Shown here: positions 25,958-34,034 of the stretch, piece after piece
Numbering within the stretch: the first letter of the stretch is position 1
How the letters are laid out: each line of letters opens with the position of its first letter
Assembly: GCA_903960945.1 (NCBI GenBank)
Contig: CAJCCR010000179.1
Span: forward strand, 1 to 34,034
DNA: 34,034 nucleotides
Origin: an uncultured Planctomycetaceae bacterium
GTDB lineage: Bacteria; Planctomycetota; Planctomycetia; Gemmatales; Gemmataceae
Direction of reading: 5' to 3'
The notes under the pieces: generated by a model
Told to the model about the DNA's origin: nothing
Databases searched by the model: none
Seen by the model: the letters and a program-made list of their open reading frames with translations, nothing else
Made by a program: the position numbers and the translations under genes

Positions 25958-28504
25958 ATGAATAGCCTTTTCCCTTTCGCAATCGCCTTTGTCCTTGCCT
26001 TCGTTTCACCAGTTTTGGCACAAACCTCTCTACTGCCCAAACAAGAGCTACTCGAAAAAGAAACCTTCTGGGATAATAAAGATTGGGACTGGTATAAATC
26101 GAACATTCCTTTTTTCGAATGCCCCGATTCCGAAATTCAAACCACCTACTATTATCGCTGGGAACTTCTGACCAAACACCTTACCTATGGTTCGGCCAAT
26201 TCAGGGTACTCGTTCACGGAATTCATCGACCGCCCTTTTTGGTCGGGCACGTATGGTGCAATTTCCTGCCCTGCAGGCCACCAACTTTATGAAGCCCGGT
26301 GGCTACGCAACAACCGCTATTCACTAGATTATTGCCGCTACTGGCTTAAAACCCCGGGCGCTCAACCCAGGAACTACAGCACCTGGCTTGCCGATTCCGT
26401 CTGGGCCACTCATCAAGTCCATCCCAACCTTGCCTTCGTTACCGAACTTCTTTCCAGCCTTAAATCAAATCACGAAGGCTGGGAAAAACGATTCTTCATC
26501 CCCAAAGTTGGACTTTTCTGGCAAACCGGCCACGATGATGGCATGGAATTCAACATCAACAGCAGACAAACAAAAGACATCCTACGTGGGGCTCCCGCGT
26601 TCAGGCCCACCATCAACTCCTACATGTATGCAGATGCAATCGCAATCGCCAAAATTGCAGAGCTTACAAACGACAAAAACACCTCCACCCTATTTCGCAC
26701 CAAAGCAGAGGGCATCAAGGATAATCTGCAAAAACAGCTTTGGGACCCCAAACGAAAATTCTTCTTCCCTCTTTCCCAACGCGATGAAGAAGCCGATGGA
26801 TTCAAAACTAATGCCCTTACACTCACCTACCAATCAGGAAAATACGCAGGAAGCGAATATGGCAGGGAACTGATCGGCTATGTTCCTTGGCAATTCAACC
26901 TGCCCGATGCCAACAAAGGCTATGAAGAATCATGGAAAAAATTATTGCAGGCGGATGGCTTCAAAGCCCCTTTTGGCCCTAGCACAGTTGAACGAAATGA
27001 TCCCATGTTCCTTCTAAAAAAATCTTGCTGCTGGTGGAGTGGCCAATCATGGCCCTACGCAACAAGCCAAACCCTCAAAGCCATGGCAAACCTACTGCAA
27101 AACTATCCCCAAACCATCGTCAACTCATCAGATTACTTTGAACTTTTCAAAACCTTTTCCAAAACCCATCGAAAAAATGGTGTGCCCTACCTAGCTGAAG
27201 CCTGTAACCCCGATACCGGTTCTTTCGAAGGCCATGATGGCTACAACCATTCCGAGCACTATTTTCACTCTTCATACAACGATCTTCTGATCACCGGCTT
27301 GGTTGGCATCGTCCCCCGGGATGACAACACCCTCGAAGTCAAACCGCTAGCTCCCACATCTTGGCCTTACTTCGCCCTTTCGGATGTAACGTACAAAGAT
27401 CATCTTGTTAGTGTTATTTGGGACAAAGATGGCAGCAGGTACAACAAAGGCAAGGGGCTTAGGCTTTTTGCAAATGGCAAGGAAATAGCCAATAGCCCAG
27501 ATCTTGGCCCCCTTTCTGCAAAACTCCCTCAGCTTGAAAAAAACGCAATCAAATCTAATCTTGTCCAAGTCAATTATGCAGTTAACAACGATGGCGATTA
27601 TTACCCCAGATTAGCTTCTTCTTTTGTTAACCCAAAAACTCCGATTTCCAAACTCATCGATGGAAACTATTGGTATCATATTTCTCCACCCAACCGCTGG
27701 ACCTGCGAAGGTTCCCCCAACCCTACCGACTGGGTCTCCATCGATCTGGGCAGCAAACGCAAAGTTCACTCCGTTAAACTTTATCTTCTCGATGATGGCA
27801 AAAACGTTACGCCACCTTCCCGACTCGCCCTTGAACACTGGGAAAACAATGCCTGGGCACTCATCCCAAACCAAACTCTTTCCACAGGTAAGCCCATGGG
27901 AAGGATGGCCAATACAATTACGTTCCCCGAGATGGAACTGACTAAAATTCGAATCACGCTTGCTCACCCTGAAAACGCCAAGGTGGGGCTCTCGGAAATT
28001 GAAATCTGGGGCGATGCCCTTCTACCAGTCTCACAACCAATTAACCCGCTAGGCAATATTGCTTTTAATTCGGGCAACCTACCCTTTCCAAAAGCTTCAG
28101 CATCTTATGCCGACCGCTTTGGGGGCAAACCCGCCTCTGCAATCGATGGCAAAACCAACTTCCTTCCCTCCCCCACTAACCGCTGGACTAGTTACGAATC
28201 GCCAAACTCTTCCGACTGGCTCGAGGTCGATTTTGGTTCAGAAAAGTCCTTCAGTAAAATCGAACTTGGGATCTATGATGATCGCGGAGGAGTCCAACCG
28301 CCAACCAATTACGATGTTCAATTCTGGAACGGAACGGAATGGAAAGAAGTGCTGTCTCCCAAAAAACTTCCCGAAAAACCAATCGGCGGGCAGTTCAACC
28401 AAATTACTTTCAACCCCGTGAAAGCCAGCAAGGTCAGGGTTGTTTTCACTCACGCAGGCAAAGCCCGCAGCGGCGTCTCCGAAATGCTCATCTGGAATGA
28501 TTAG
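25958..28504 (+). CDS. Secreted glycoside hydrolase (six-hairpin, MGH1/GH63-like) with two discoidin-like domains
   Basis: 848 residues. MNSLFPFAIAFVLAFVSPVLAQ is a signal peptide. Residues from about 35 to 460 form an (alpha/alpha)6-type catalytic domain: ETFWDNKDWDWYKSNIPFFECP, FTEFIDRPFWSGTYGAISCPAGHQ, GLFWQTGHDDGMEFN, INSYMYADAIAIAKIAEL, FGPSTVERNDP and QSWPYATSQTLKAMANLL. These read like MGH1-type/GH63-GH37 glycosidases, with the GHDDGMEFN Asp as a candidate catalytic residue. Two F5/8C (discoidin, CBM32-like) domains follow at about 535-685 and 700-848, each with an AIDG / NRWT / DWxxVDFGS / SEIEIWGD pattern; the second ends exactly at the stop. It is probably a periplasmic or extracellular enzyme acting on an alpha-linked glycan; the substrate is not known. 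It is transcribed alone. Confidence 0.87.
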   Translation: MNSLFPFAIAFVLAFVSPVLAQTSLLPKQELLEKETFWDNKDWDWYKSNIPFFECPDSEIQTTYYYRWELLTKHLTYGSANSGYSFTEFIDRPFWSGTYGAISCPAGHQLYEARWLRNNRYSLDYCRYWLKTPGAQPRNYSTWLADSVWATHQVHPNLAFVTELLSSLKSNHEGWEKRFFIPKVGLFWQTGHDDGMEFNINSRQTKDILRGAPAFRPTINSYMYADAIAIAKIAELTNDKNTSTLFRTKAEGIKDNLQKQLWDPKRKFFFPLSQRDEEADGFKTNALTLTYQSGKYAGSEYGRELIGYVPWQFNLPDANKGYEESWKKLLQADGFKAPFGPSTVERNDPMFLLKKSCCWWSGQSWPYATSQTLKAMANLLQNYPQTIVNSSDYFELFKTFSKTHRKNGVPYLAEACNPDTGSFEGHDGYNHSEHYFHSSYNDLLITGLVGIVPRDDNTLEVKPLAPTSWPYFALSDVTYKDHLVSVIWDKDGSRYNKGKGLRLFANGKEIANSPDLGPLSAKLPQLEKNAIKSNLVQVNYAVNNDGDYYPRLASSFVNPKTPISKLIDGNYWYHISPPNRWTCEGSPNPTDWVSIDLGSKRKVHSVKLYLLDDGKNVTPPSRLALEHWENNAWALIPNQTLSTGKPMGRMANTITFPEMELTKIRITLAHPENAKVGLSEIEIWGDALLPVSQPINPLGNIAFNSGNLPFPKASASYADRFGGKPASAIDGKTNFLPSPTNRWTSYESPNSSDWLEVDFGSEKSFSKIELGIYDDRGGVQPPTNYDVQFWNGTEWKEVLSPKKLPEKPIGGQFNQITFNPVKASKVRVVFTHAGKARSGVSEMLIWND

Positions 28505-28820
28505 AAACCTTCCAATTGTTCTTCAATCAAGTGCTGAAAAACAAGGTCATCAATTTAAAACTGAAAAGCCTGCCAAGATTGTTTTGATGACTTTAAAAAA
28601 TCGAGAAAAGTATCAATTTTCATGCTTTTAAGCAGGGTATTACTTTAAAGGAGCTAGGCACATTCCCGTTAATAAAAGTGAATAGGCATATTAGTCTATT
28701 AATTAATTGCAAAGACAAGTGATTTGCTTAAATGCAAATGAATTGAAAATTTCTTACCTTCTTAATTTCTATTGGTTATACTAAAAATCTTGCTTGATTG
28801 TTTTTAGGCGAATCCACACC
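28505..28820. other. Intergenic region, 316 bases, upstream of cassette 2
   Basis: Strongly AT-rich spacer between the glycoside hydrolase stop and the chosen cytochrome ATG. A TATACT at about 28777 (in TTGGTTATACTAAAA) could be a -10 box for the cassette, but no good -35 is at the right distance. I see no hairpin terminator for the upstream gene and no coding pattern. Confidence 0.5.
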
Positions 28821-31800
28821 ATGAAAAATTTCTTCATTAAACTCACTTTAGTTGCATTTGCATTGATCATGATGGCTGATTGGTTCACTTCGGTTTCAAT
28901 TGGCGAAGAACCATCCAATTCCGTTGTTATGGATTCCAAACACAGGCAAATCCTTGATATGTATTGCCTGAAATGCCACGATGAGCGAAATCAAAAAGGG
29001 AAATTTCGTCTCGATAACCTTCCCTATAAAATAAGTGAGATAGAAACCGCAGAGCGCTGGCAAAAAGTATTAAATGCGATCAATTCCGGCGAAATGCCAC
29101 CCGAAAATCAAAAACAATTGCCTTCAGTCGCAAAGACTGATTTTCTAGACGACCTATCCAAAGCTATGGTTCTTGCAAGAAAAAGCCTTACTGACCAGAA
29201 GGGCATTATTACCATGAGGCGACTTAATCGCCGCGAATACAAAAACACCCTTAAAGAACTACTAGGTGTGGAAATTAATGTCAGTGAACTTCCAGGTGAC
29301 ACGGGAACTGGTGGTTTTGACACCGCAGGCCAAAATTTATTCATGTCAGGGAACCAATTTGAACAATATCAGGCCCTTGGTCGTGAAGCCATTGAAGAGG
29401 CTTTTCTTTGGCAAAAATCTGCTGGTGAACAAAGAAATTTACGCTATGAATCTGAGGATTCCTTGAAACGGATACAAAAAAAATACCAAGACACATTGGA
29501 TGAACTGGAAAGGGCCAAAAGTTGGGCAAAAGCTGTCGATAGTGCTGCCTCTCGTCCCGAAAATTCAGAGGTCGTAGAAAAGCTGCGCAAAGATTCAAAA
29601 AACGATGCAACATTCCGGCGTTCCTGGGGATTGATAAAAGGTGCCCCTGCTCCAGAGGAATATGGTTTTCGCACTGTTGAGAACAATGCGGACAAAGCAA
29701 ATGGCGCCCTGAATTACGAAACCAAGCAGGGCAGCGGGTACATGAGACCCTACCATGAAAATTATCTTCGCCAAAAACACCTTGATACCGGAGCATACCT
29801 AACCATTATGGCGGGCGATTACGGAAACGACTTCGTAAGCCTCCAAGTTCCCCATGGTTGGCCTGTTGGAAATTACATGGTAAGAATCCGAATCGGTGCG
29901 CTTGAAAACTCTCCCTTGGAACGACGGTTTATAGAATTTGGTATCCATCCTAGGAACGGACAGGTGATAAGCACCCACCAGGTGACAGGCACTATTGGCA
30001 AGCCCCAGGTTATTGAAATTCCGCTTAAAATTACCAAGGAACATTTCACCCGAGACAATCGCACCTTGTTTATCCGAGAAAAAGGCAGCAATGACCACTA
30101 CTTGCAAACAAGGCAGATTTTCAATTCCGGCAAATCAAAAAATGGGATTGGACCAGAGCTTGCCCTTTGGGTGGACTGGATGGAAATCGAACGGATTACA
30201 GATGCTGGAAAAATCGTGGCCCCAATGCCTGCAAAGTTCCAGATCGGTGATAACCGGCAGTTAAATTCCATATCGGCTCCGGGGCTTTCAAAGGTTCGCT
30301 ACGAATGCGAAACTGCTAACGAAAAGGTTTCCAAGTATGTGTCCAGCCAAATTCAAGATCGTGATCGGGCCAAAAACTGGGTCAAGGCGGTGGAACAGGC
30401 CGCAGCCCGGGCAGAAAATAAAACCATGGTTGAAACAATCAGGAAAAACTCCAAAAATGATGCACTATTCCGGCGCTCATGGGACAAAATAACTGGGGCC
30501 CCATCGCCGGAATCCTTTGGGTTTCAATCCACCGAGAATAATGCTGATAAAGCAAATGCCGCCCTTGCTGAAAACTGGCAAAAATATCACGAATACTATC
30601 TGAAACAGCCCAAATTAGACAGTGGCGCCTACCTTGGAACACCCACCATGCACCCTGCGGTAATGGCTCTTGGGTTCCTACAAATGCCAGTTCCAAACGA
30701 TTGGAAAAGTGGTGACTATATCTTAAGAGTGAAAATTGCAGCCTCCGAAAATGCAAAGCCAGGGCAGCGTTTTCTGGAAGTGGGCTTTCATCCAAGAAAC
30801 GGAATGGTTAGGGCCGCTTTTGAAGTAACAGGAACTTTTGAAAGTCCACAATTGATAGAAATGCCCTTTAAATTAAACAAGTCACAAACTGACAGTGGAG
30901 ACCGGACCTTGTTCATCCGTGAAAAAGGCACCTGGGATAACAACGAAGATGGGGGAAGAAAGCGCAGCGAGGCCGTGAAAAGAAATGGAATTGGTCCAGA
31001 GGCCGTTCTTTGGATTGATTACATCGAAATTGAAAGAATTAATGACGCTTCGAAATTGATTTCCCCCGGTCTGGAAGCAATTGGCATGATCCTGGATGAT
31101 AATGCCAAGGCACCTTCTACCGACGAGGTGAAAGCGGCATTTTTACGGTTTGCAAGAGAAGCATTTCGAGGCACCGAACCCCCACCAAGCTATTTGAATC
31201 AACTAACCACGATTTATTCCAACCAGGTAAAATCTGGGTTAAAACCGTCAATCGCCTTCAAGGAAACCCTTGCAATTATCTTGGCTTCCCCGATGTTCCT
31301 GTATTTGGCGGAACCATCCGCTGACAATCGAAGCCGGCCACTCACAGGATCTGAACTTGCCTCGCGACTTTCCTATTTCCTATGGAGTGCCCCGCCAGAC
31401 CGGGAATTGCTCGAACTCGGTAAAAATGGCGAGTTAATGAAAGCCAATGTGCTTGCTGAACAAACAAACCGACTTCTAGATGACCCAAGATCGATGGATT
31501 TTATACGGGGTTTTGTTTTTCAATGGTTGGGAATGGATCGGCTGGATTTTTTTGAGGTCAACCGTGTCAAGTATCCACAATTTGACGACAGCACCCGGCT
31601 TGCAGCAAAAAATGAGGTGTATGAAACCTTCCAGCATTTATTAATTCACAATGCACCGGTAACCGACCTTTTAAAGTCAAATTATGTGGTGATCAATCAC
31701 TTACTTGGAGAGTACTATGGAATTCCCGGTGTCACGGGTGACACCTACCGGAAAGTCATGCTTCCAGATGGTTCTCCGCGGGGCGGCCTGCTTGGCATGG

Positions 31801-32390
31801 CAGCCATCCATGTGATGGGCGGAAACGGAGACCGAACAAGCCCCGTGGAAAGAGGTGCCTGGGTTTTGAGAAAACTTTTAAATGATCCTCCTCCGCCCGC
31901 CCCTGCAAATGTACCCCAAATCACGCGCCTTGCAGGAAAAGCTTTAACCACTCGGGAAAGGCTTCTGGCCCATCAGGAAAGCCCCCAATGTGCAAATTGC
32001 CACAGAAAGATCGACCCCATTGGTTTTGGGTTGGAAAATTTTGATGCCGTGGGCCAATGGCGCACTGAAGACAGTTACCAGGTCATGGATGAGAATGGGA
32101 AACCGATCAAGGGAGCAAATAAAACATGGATCATTGATCCATCCGCCAGTCTTCACAAGGGATCTTCTTTCAGCAATTTTGTCGAGTTGCGGGACATCAT
32201 TTTTGCAAAAAAAGATGACTTTGCCAAAGGTCTTAGCACAGTACTAATTGAATATGGCTTGGGCCGGCCTATCGGTTTCACTGATGATGCCTTGGTCAAG
32301 GAAATGATTAATACCGTAAAGTCCCGAAACTATGGATTCAGGGAATTTATACACTCCCTTGTTTCCAGTCGCGAGTTTCACACCAAGTAA
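28821..32390 (+). CDS. Planctomycete-type cytochrome c with duplicated central domain, DUF1587/1592/1588/1585, cassette 2
   Basis: 1189 residues from the ATG at 28821, chosen because [22 protein letters not shown] is a signal peptide; a TTG nine codons earlier is in frame. A haem c site CLKCH is at 49-53, with a DUF1587-type region after it ([23 protein letters not shown]). Two copies of one ~255-residue module follow at 207-464 and 492-745 (see repeat entry). Then come DUF1595/DUF1592 ([48 protein letters not shown]), DUF1588 with a second CANCH ([18 protein letters not shown].., [17 protein letters not shown]) and DUF1585. It is predicted to be an exported two-haem protein. It precedes the paired DUF1552 gene by 56 bases. 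The family's reaction is unknown. Confidence 0.93.
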   Translation: MKNFFIKLTLVAFALIMMADWFTSVSIGEEPSNSVVMDSKHRQILDMYCLKCHDERNQKGKFRLDNLPYKISEIETAERWQKVLNAINSGEMPPENQKQLPSVAKTDFLDDLSKAMVLARKSLTDQKGIITMRRLNRREYKNTLKELLGVEINVSELPGDTGTGGFDTAGQNLFMSGNQFEQYQALGREAIEEAFLWQKSAGEQRNLRYESEDSLKRIQKKYQDTLDELERAKSWAKAVDSAASRPENSEVVEKLRKDSKNDATFRRSWGLIKGAPAPEEYGFRTVENNADKANGALNYETKQGSGYMRPYHENYLRQKHLDTGAYLTIMAGDYGNDFVSLQVPHGWPVGNYMVRIRIGALENSPLERRFIEFGIHPRNGQVISTHQVTGTIGKPQVIEIPLKITKEHFTRDNRTLFIREKGSNDHYLQTRQIFNSGKSKNGIGPELALWVDWMEIERITDAGKIVAPMPAKFQIGDNRQLNSISAPGLSKVRYECETANEKVSKYVSSQIQDRDRAKNWVKAVEQAAARAENKTMVETIRKNSKNDALFRRSWDKITGAPSPESFGFQSTENNADKANAALAENWQKYHEYYLKQPKLDSGAYLGTPTMHPAVMALGFLQMPVPNDWKSGDYILRVKIAASENAKPGQRFLEVGFHPRNGMVRAAFEVTGTFESPQLIEMPFKLNKSQTDSGDRTLFIREKGTWDNNEDGGRKRSEAVKRNGIGPEAVLWIDYIEIERINDASKLISPGLEAIGMILDDNAKAPSTDEVKAAFLRFAREAFRGTEPPPSYLNQLTTIYSNQVKSGLKPSIAFKETLAIILASPMFLYLAEPSADNRSRPLTGSELASRLSYFLWSAPPDRELLELGKNGELMKANVLAEQTNRLLDDPRSMDFIRGFVFQWLGMDRLDFFEVNRVKYPQFDDSTRLAAKNEVYETFQHLLIHNAPVTDLLKSNYVVINHLLGEYYGIPGVTGDTYRKVMLPDGSPRGGLLGMAAIHVMGGNGDRTSPVERGAWVLRKLLNDPPPPAPANVPQITRLAGKALTTRERLLAHQESPQCANCHRKIDPIGFGLENFDAVGQWRTEDSYQVMDENGKPIKGANKTWIIDPSASLHKGSSFSNFVELRDIIFAKKDDFAKGLSTVLIEYGLGRPIGFTDDALVKEMINTVKSRNYGFREFIHSLVSSREFHTK
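29439..31055 (+). repeat. Tandem duplication of a ~255-residue domain within the cassette-2 cytochrome
   Basis: Copy 1 runs from 29439 to 30212 and copy 2 from 30294 to 31055. Shared anchors in the same order are (L/V)RYE, RAK.WxKAV, SKNDAxFRRSW, GAPxPExxGF, [11 protein letters not shown], YHExYL, LDx[23 protein letters not shown] and IERIxDAxK. Copies are clearly related but diverged, so the duplication is not recent. Copy 1 has insertions around the [12 protein letters not shown] segment. Confidence 0.93.
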
Positions 32391-32446
32391 GGGTCTAGTT
32401 TTATACTGTAGCAGTCGATAATAATTATAAATCTGAGGTACTTTCC

Positions 32447-33733
32447 ATGACACATCGCCGCCACTTTTTACAATCCAGCACCGCATTAATTGCCCTACCC
32501 ATGCTGGACTCACTGGGCGTCAGGCGATTTGCCGGAGCGGCCGTTCCATCGATTGCCCCCAAGAGGCTGATTTTCCTAGGGTTCGGCTGGGGTATTACCG
32601 AAAAAACCTGGTACCCTGATATCAAAAACCTTGGAAAGGATTATGAACTGCCTGTAGGTCTTAAACCGCTTGAAAGACACAAGTCTGATTTTAGCGTGGT
32701 ACAAGGGCTATGGAACAAATATTCCAACGAAGGCCACTGGGGAAGCACCATGTGGCTTACCGGGGCAAACAGGTATGCACAACCAGGGCAAAGCTTCCAC
32801 AATAACATTAGTGCCGACCAAGTGGCTGCTTCTAAACTTGGGCTTAAGACCAGATTTTCTTCCTTACAATTCAATGGTAGCCAAACTGGCGACTTAAGCG
32901 GTCATGGCCCGGGTTTGTCCATGGCATGGGATGTGAGTGGAAAGCCTGTTGGAGGGCTAAACGGCCCCATGGCGGCATATCACAAACTTTTTGCAAAGGA
33001 CACAACCCCGATTGATCTGCAAAAAGCTATGCTGACACAAAAACGAAGTGTTTTGGATGCAGTCTTGGATAATGCACGATCCATGCAGCGAGGCTTGGCT
33101 AAGAACGACAACGCAAAACTTGAGGAATATTTCCAGGGAATACGGGATATCGAAACCCGGCTAGCAAAGGAAGAACAGTGGATCGGGGTCCCTCAACCCA
33201 AATCACCCATACCCGAGCCAAAACCGGGGGTGGATGGGCGCGAAGAAATCAAGCTTATATACGACATCATGATCGCAGCCATGCAGACAGACAGTACAAG
33301 GGTAATGACATTTCGCCAGCCTGTGAACACCCTGCTTACAGCCCTAGGGATCAAGGTCCACCCACACGACATGAGCCATTACCATACCACCCTTGGTGAA
33401 AAACTGGACGCATCCCAACGCCGTGACCTTGCTCAAAGCGAATTGCTGGCCGGCTTCCTAGACAAATTGAAAGCGACAAAAGAGACGAACGGCACCAGCC
33501 TCTTTGACAATGTCGCCCTTGCATACGGCAGCAACATACGCACCGGGCATGAACTAAGTAACTGCCCCACAATCATCGCTGGGCGTGGTGCCAACCTAAA
33601 GCTTGGCCACAACATTGTCGCCCCGAAAGATACTCCTCTTTGCAATGCTTGGCTGGCGATGCTCCATGGTGTTGGCGTTGAATCCGAAAGGCATGGTGAC
33701 AGCACCGGCGTATTGAAGGAAATCATTGCCTAA
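32447..33733 (+). CDS. DUF1552 (HXXSHH family) protein with Tat-like signal, cassette 2
   Basis: 428 residues. The N-terminus MTHRRHFLQSSTALIALPML has twin arginines followed by a hydrophobic stretch, a Tat-type signal like that of the cassette-1 paralogue. The body has LIFLGFGWGITEKTWYPD, VVQGLWNKYSNEGHWGSTMWLTG, ISADQVAASKLGLKTRFSSLQ, the motif HPHDMSHYH (HXXSH plus a further His) and NVALAYGSNIRTGHELSNCPTIIAG near the C-terminus. GAGG lies eight bases upstream of the ATG. It follows the cytochrome gene by 56 bases on the same strand, so the pair is co-transcribed. Biochemical role unknown. Confidence 0.93.
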   Translation: MTHRRHFLQSSTALIALPMLDSLGVRRFAGAAVPSIAPKRLIFLGFGWGITEKTWYPDIKNLGKDYELPVGLKPLERHKSDFSVVQGLWNKYSNEGHWGSTMWLTGANRYAQPGQSFHNNISADQVAASKLGLKTRFSSLQFNGSQTGDLSGHGPGLSMAWDVSGKPVGGLNGPMAAYHKLFAKDTTPIDLQKAMLTQKRSVLDAVLDNARSMQRGLAKNDNAKLEEYFQGIRDIETRLAKEEQWIGVPQPKSPIPEPKPGVDGREEIKLIYDIMIAAMQTDSTRVMTFRQPVNTLLTALGIKVHPHDMSHYHTTLGEKLDASQRRDLAQSELLAGFLDKLKATKETNGTSLFDNVALAYGSNIRTGHELSNCPTIIAGRGANLKLGHNIVAPKDTPLCNAWLAMLHGVGVESERHGDSTGVLKEIIA

Positions 33734-33774
33734 GGTTTTATACCGCTTCAAAATCTTATTGCCAGATTTGTTAA

Positions 33775-34034
33775 GGCGATTTTCCCAACGCCCAAATCGA
33801 CCATACTCACTGCGGCTGGGTTCGTTCCAACTACGCCACGGGTACATGCGCCATACCCCTCAATAATAGATTAGTTACAGGACAACCTGGTTTCAATAAT
33901 TCAGGCGATTGGCCCAATCTTTATTCATTCCGAAGCAGGCATACCGCAGGCGGGAACTTTGCATTCGCCGATCGAAGTGTGAAGTTTATTGTCGAAGCAA
34001 TCGATCTAAATTTATACCGAAATCTTGCCAGCCA
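33775..34034 (+). pseudogene. C-terminal fragment of a DUF1559 (H-X9-DG) protein, runs off right edge
   Basis: One frame is open from a TAA at 33772-33774 to the window end and reads as the last ~86 residues of a DUF1559 protein: CGWVRSNYATG, NNRLVTGQPGFNNSGDW, FRSRHTAGGNFAFADRSVKF and IDLNLYRNLAS. There is no start codon in frame near the beginning, and neither the N-terminal pilin-like helix nor the rest of the family (usually ~300 residues) is found upstream, where the DUF1552 gene ends at 33733. The H-X9-DG motif reads H-X9-DR. I take it as a remnant; the true 3' end is outside the window. Confidence 0.8.

Noticed and set aside
28440-28631. 63-residue frame after the glycoside hydrolase
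   Set aside because: It overlaps the end of the hydrolase gene, has no RBS and has no recognisable content.

Overview
The window looks like a chromosomal segment from a planctomycete, most plausibly a Gemmataceae-like lineage with moderate to low GC. The main evidence is two DUF1592-type cytochrome / DUF1552 gene pairs, a DUF1559 (H-X9-DG) remnant, a Ser/Thr kinase fused to an FGE-sulfatase-like domain, a secreted Cys/Val/Thr-repeat protein, and a short RpoZ of the planctomycete form beside gmk and yicC. No phage, insertion sequence, CRISPR array or rRNA was seen. Assignments rest on reading motifs by eye; no database search was run.

Layout. 1-1029 (+): the 3' part of a GT4 glycosyltransferase cut by the left edge. 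1056-6852 (-): a kinase/FGE-like fusion, a secreted Cys-rich repeat protein with its own terminator, a PfkB sugar kinase and a multi-pass membrane protein. 7171-7242 (+): a CAT-anticodon tRNA with a well-formed promoter. 7621-12078 (-): a secreted TPR protein, then cassette 1 (cytochrome/PA14/DUF1592 protein followed by a Tat-exported DUF1552 protein, with a terminator). 12316-15893 (-): pentapeptide-repeat protein, Nudix hydrolase, PepF peptidase and MgtC-like protein, with a TerC gene divergent at 16028. 16748-18792 (-): a translationally coupled pair, an inositol-phosphate-synthase-like enzyme and a xylose-isomerase-like TIM barrel. 18989-20254 (+): RibBA. 20258-24173 (-): secG-yicC-gmk-rpoZ and a membrane protein, an operon-like housekeeping run. 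24291-24779 (-): a small membrane protein. 25050-25683 (+): a Phd/VapC toxin-antitoxin pair. 25958-28504 (+): a secreted six-hairpin-type glycoside hydrolase with two discoidin-like domains. 28821-33733 (+): cassette 2 (a DUF1592 cytochrome with an internal tandem domain duplication, then DUF1552). 33775 to the right edge: a 5'-less DUF1559 C-terminal fragment.

How it fits together. Much of the window encodes envelope and export functions typical of planctomycetes (SecG, Sec- and Tat-type signals, cytochrome/DUF1552 pairs, secreted glycosidase, GT4) interleaved with core housekeeping genes (RibBA, Gmk, RpoZ, YicC, tRNA). The two cytochrome/DUF1552 cassettes have the same internal gene order but face opposite directions, and their cytochromes carry different inserted modules (one PA14; two copies of another domain). 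They therefore look like separately diversified paralogous units rather than a recent duplication. The most unusual observations are the duplicated ~255-residue module at 29439-31055, the kinase/FGE fusion that lacks both catalytic cysteines, the long repeat tail on SecG, and the DUF1559 remnant. I did not find a convincing wholly new system.
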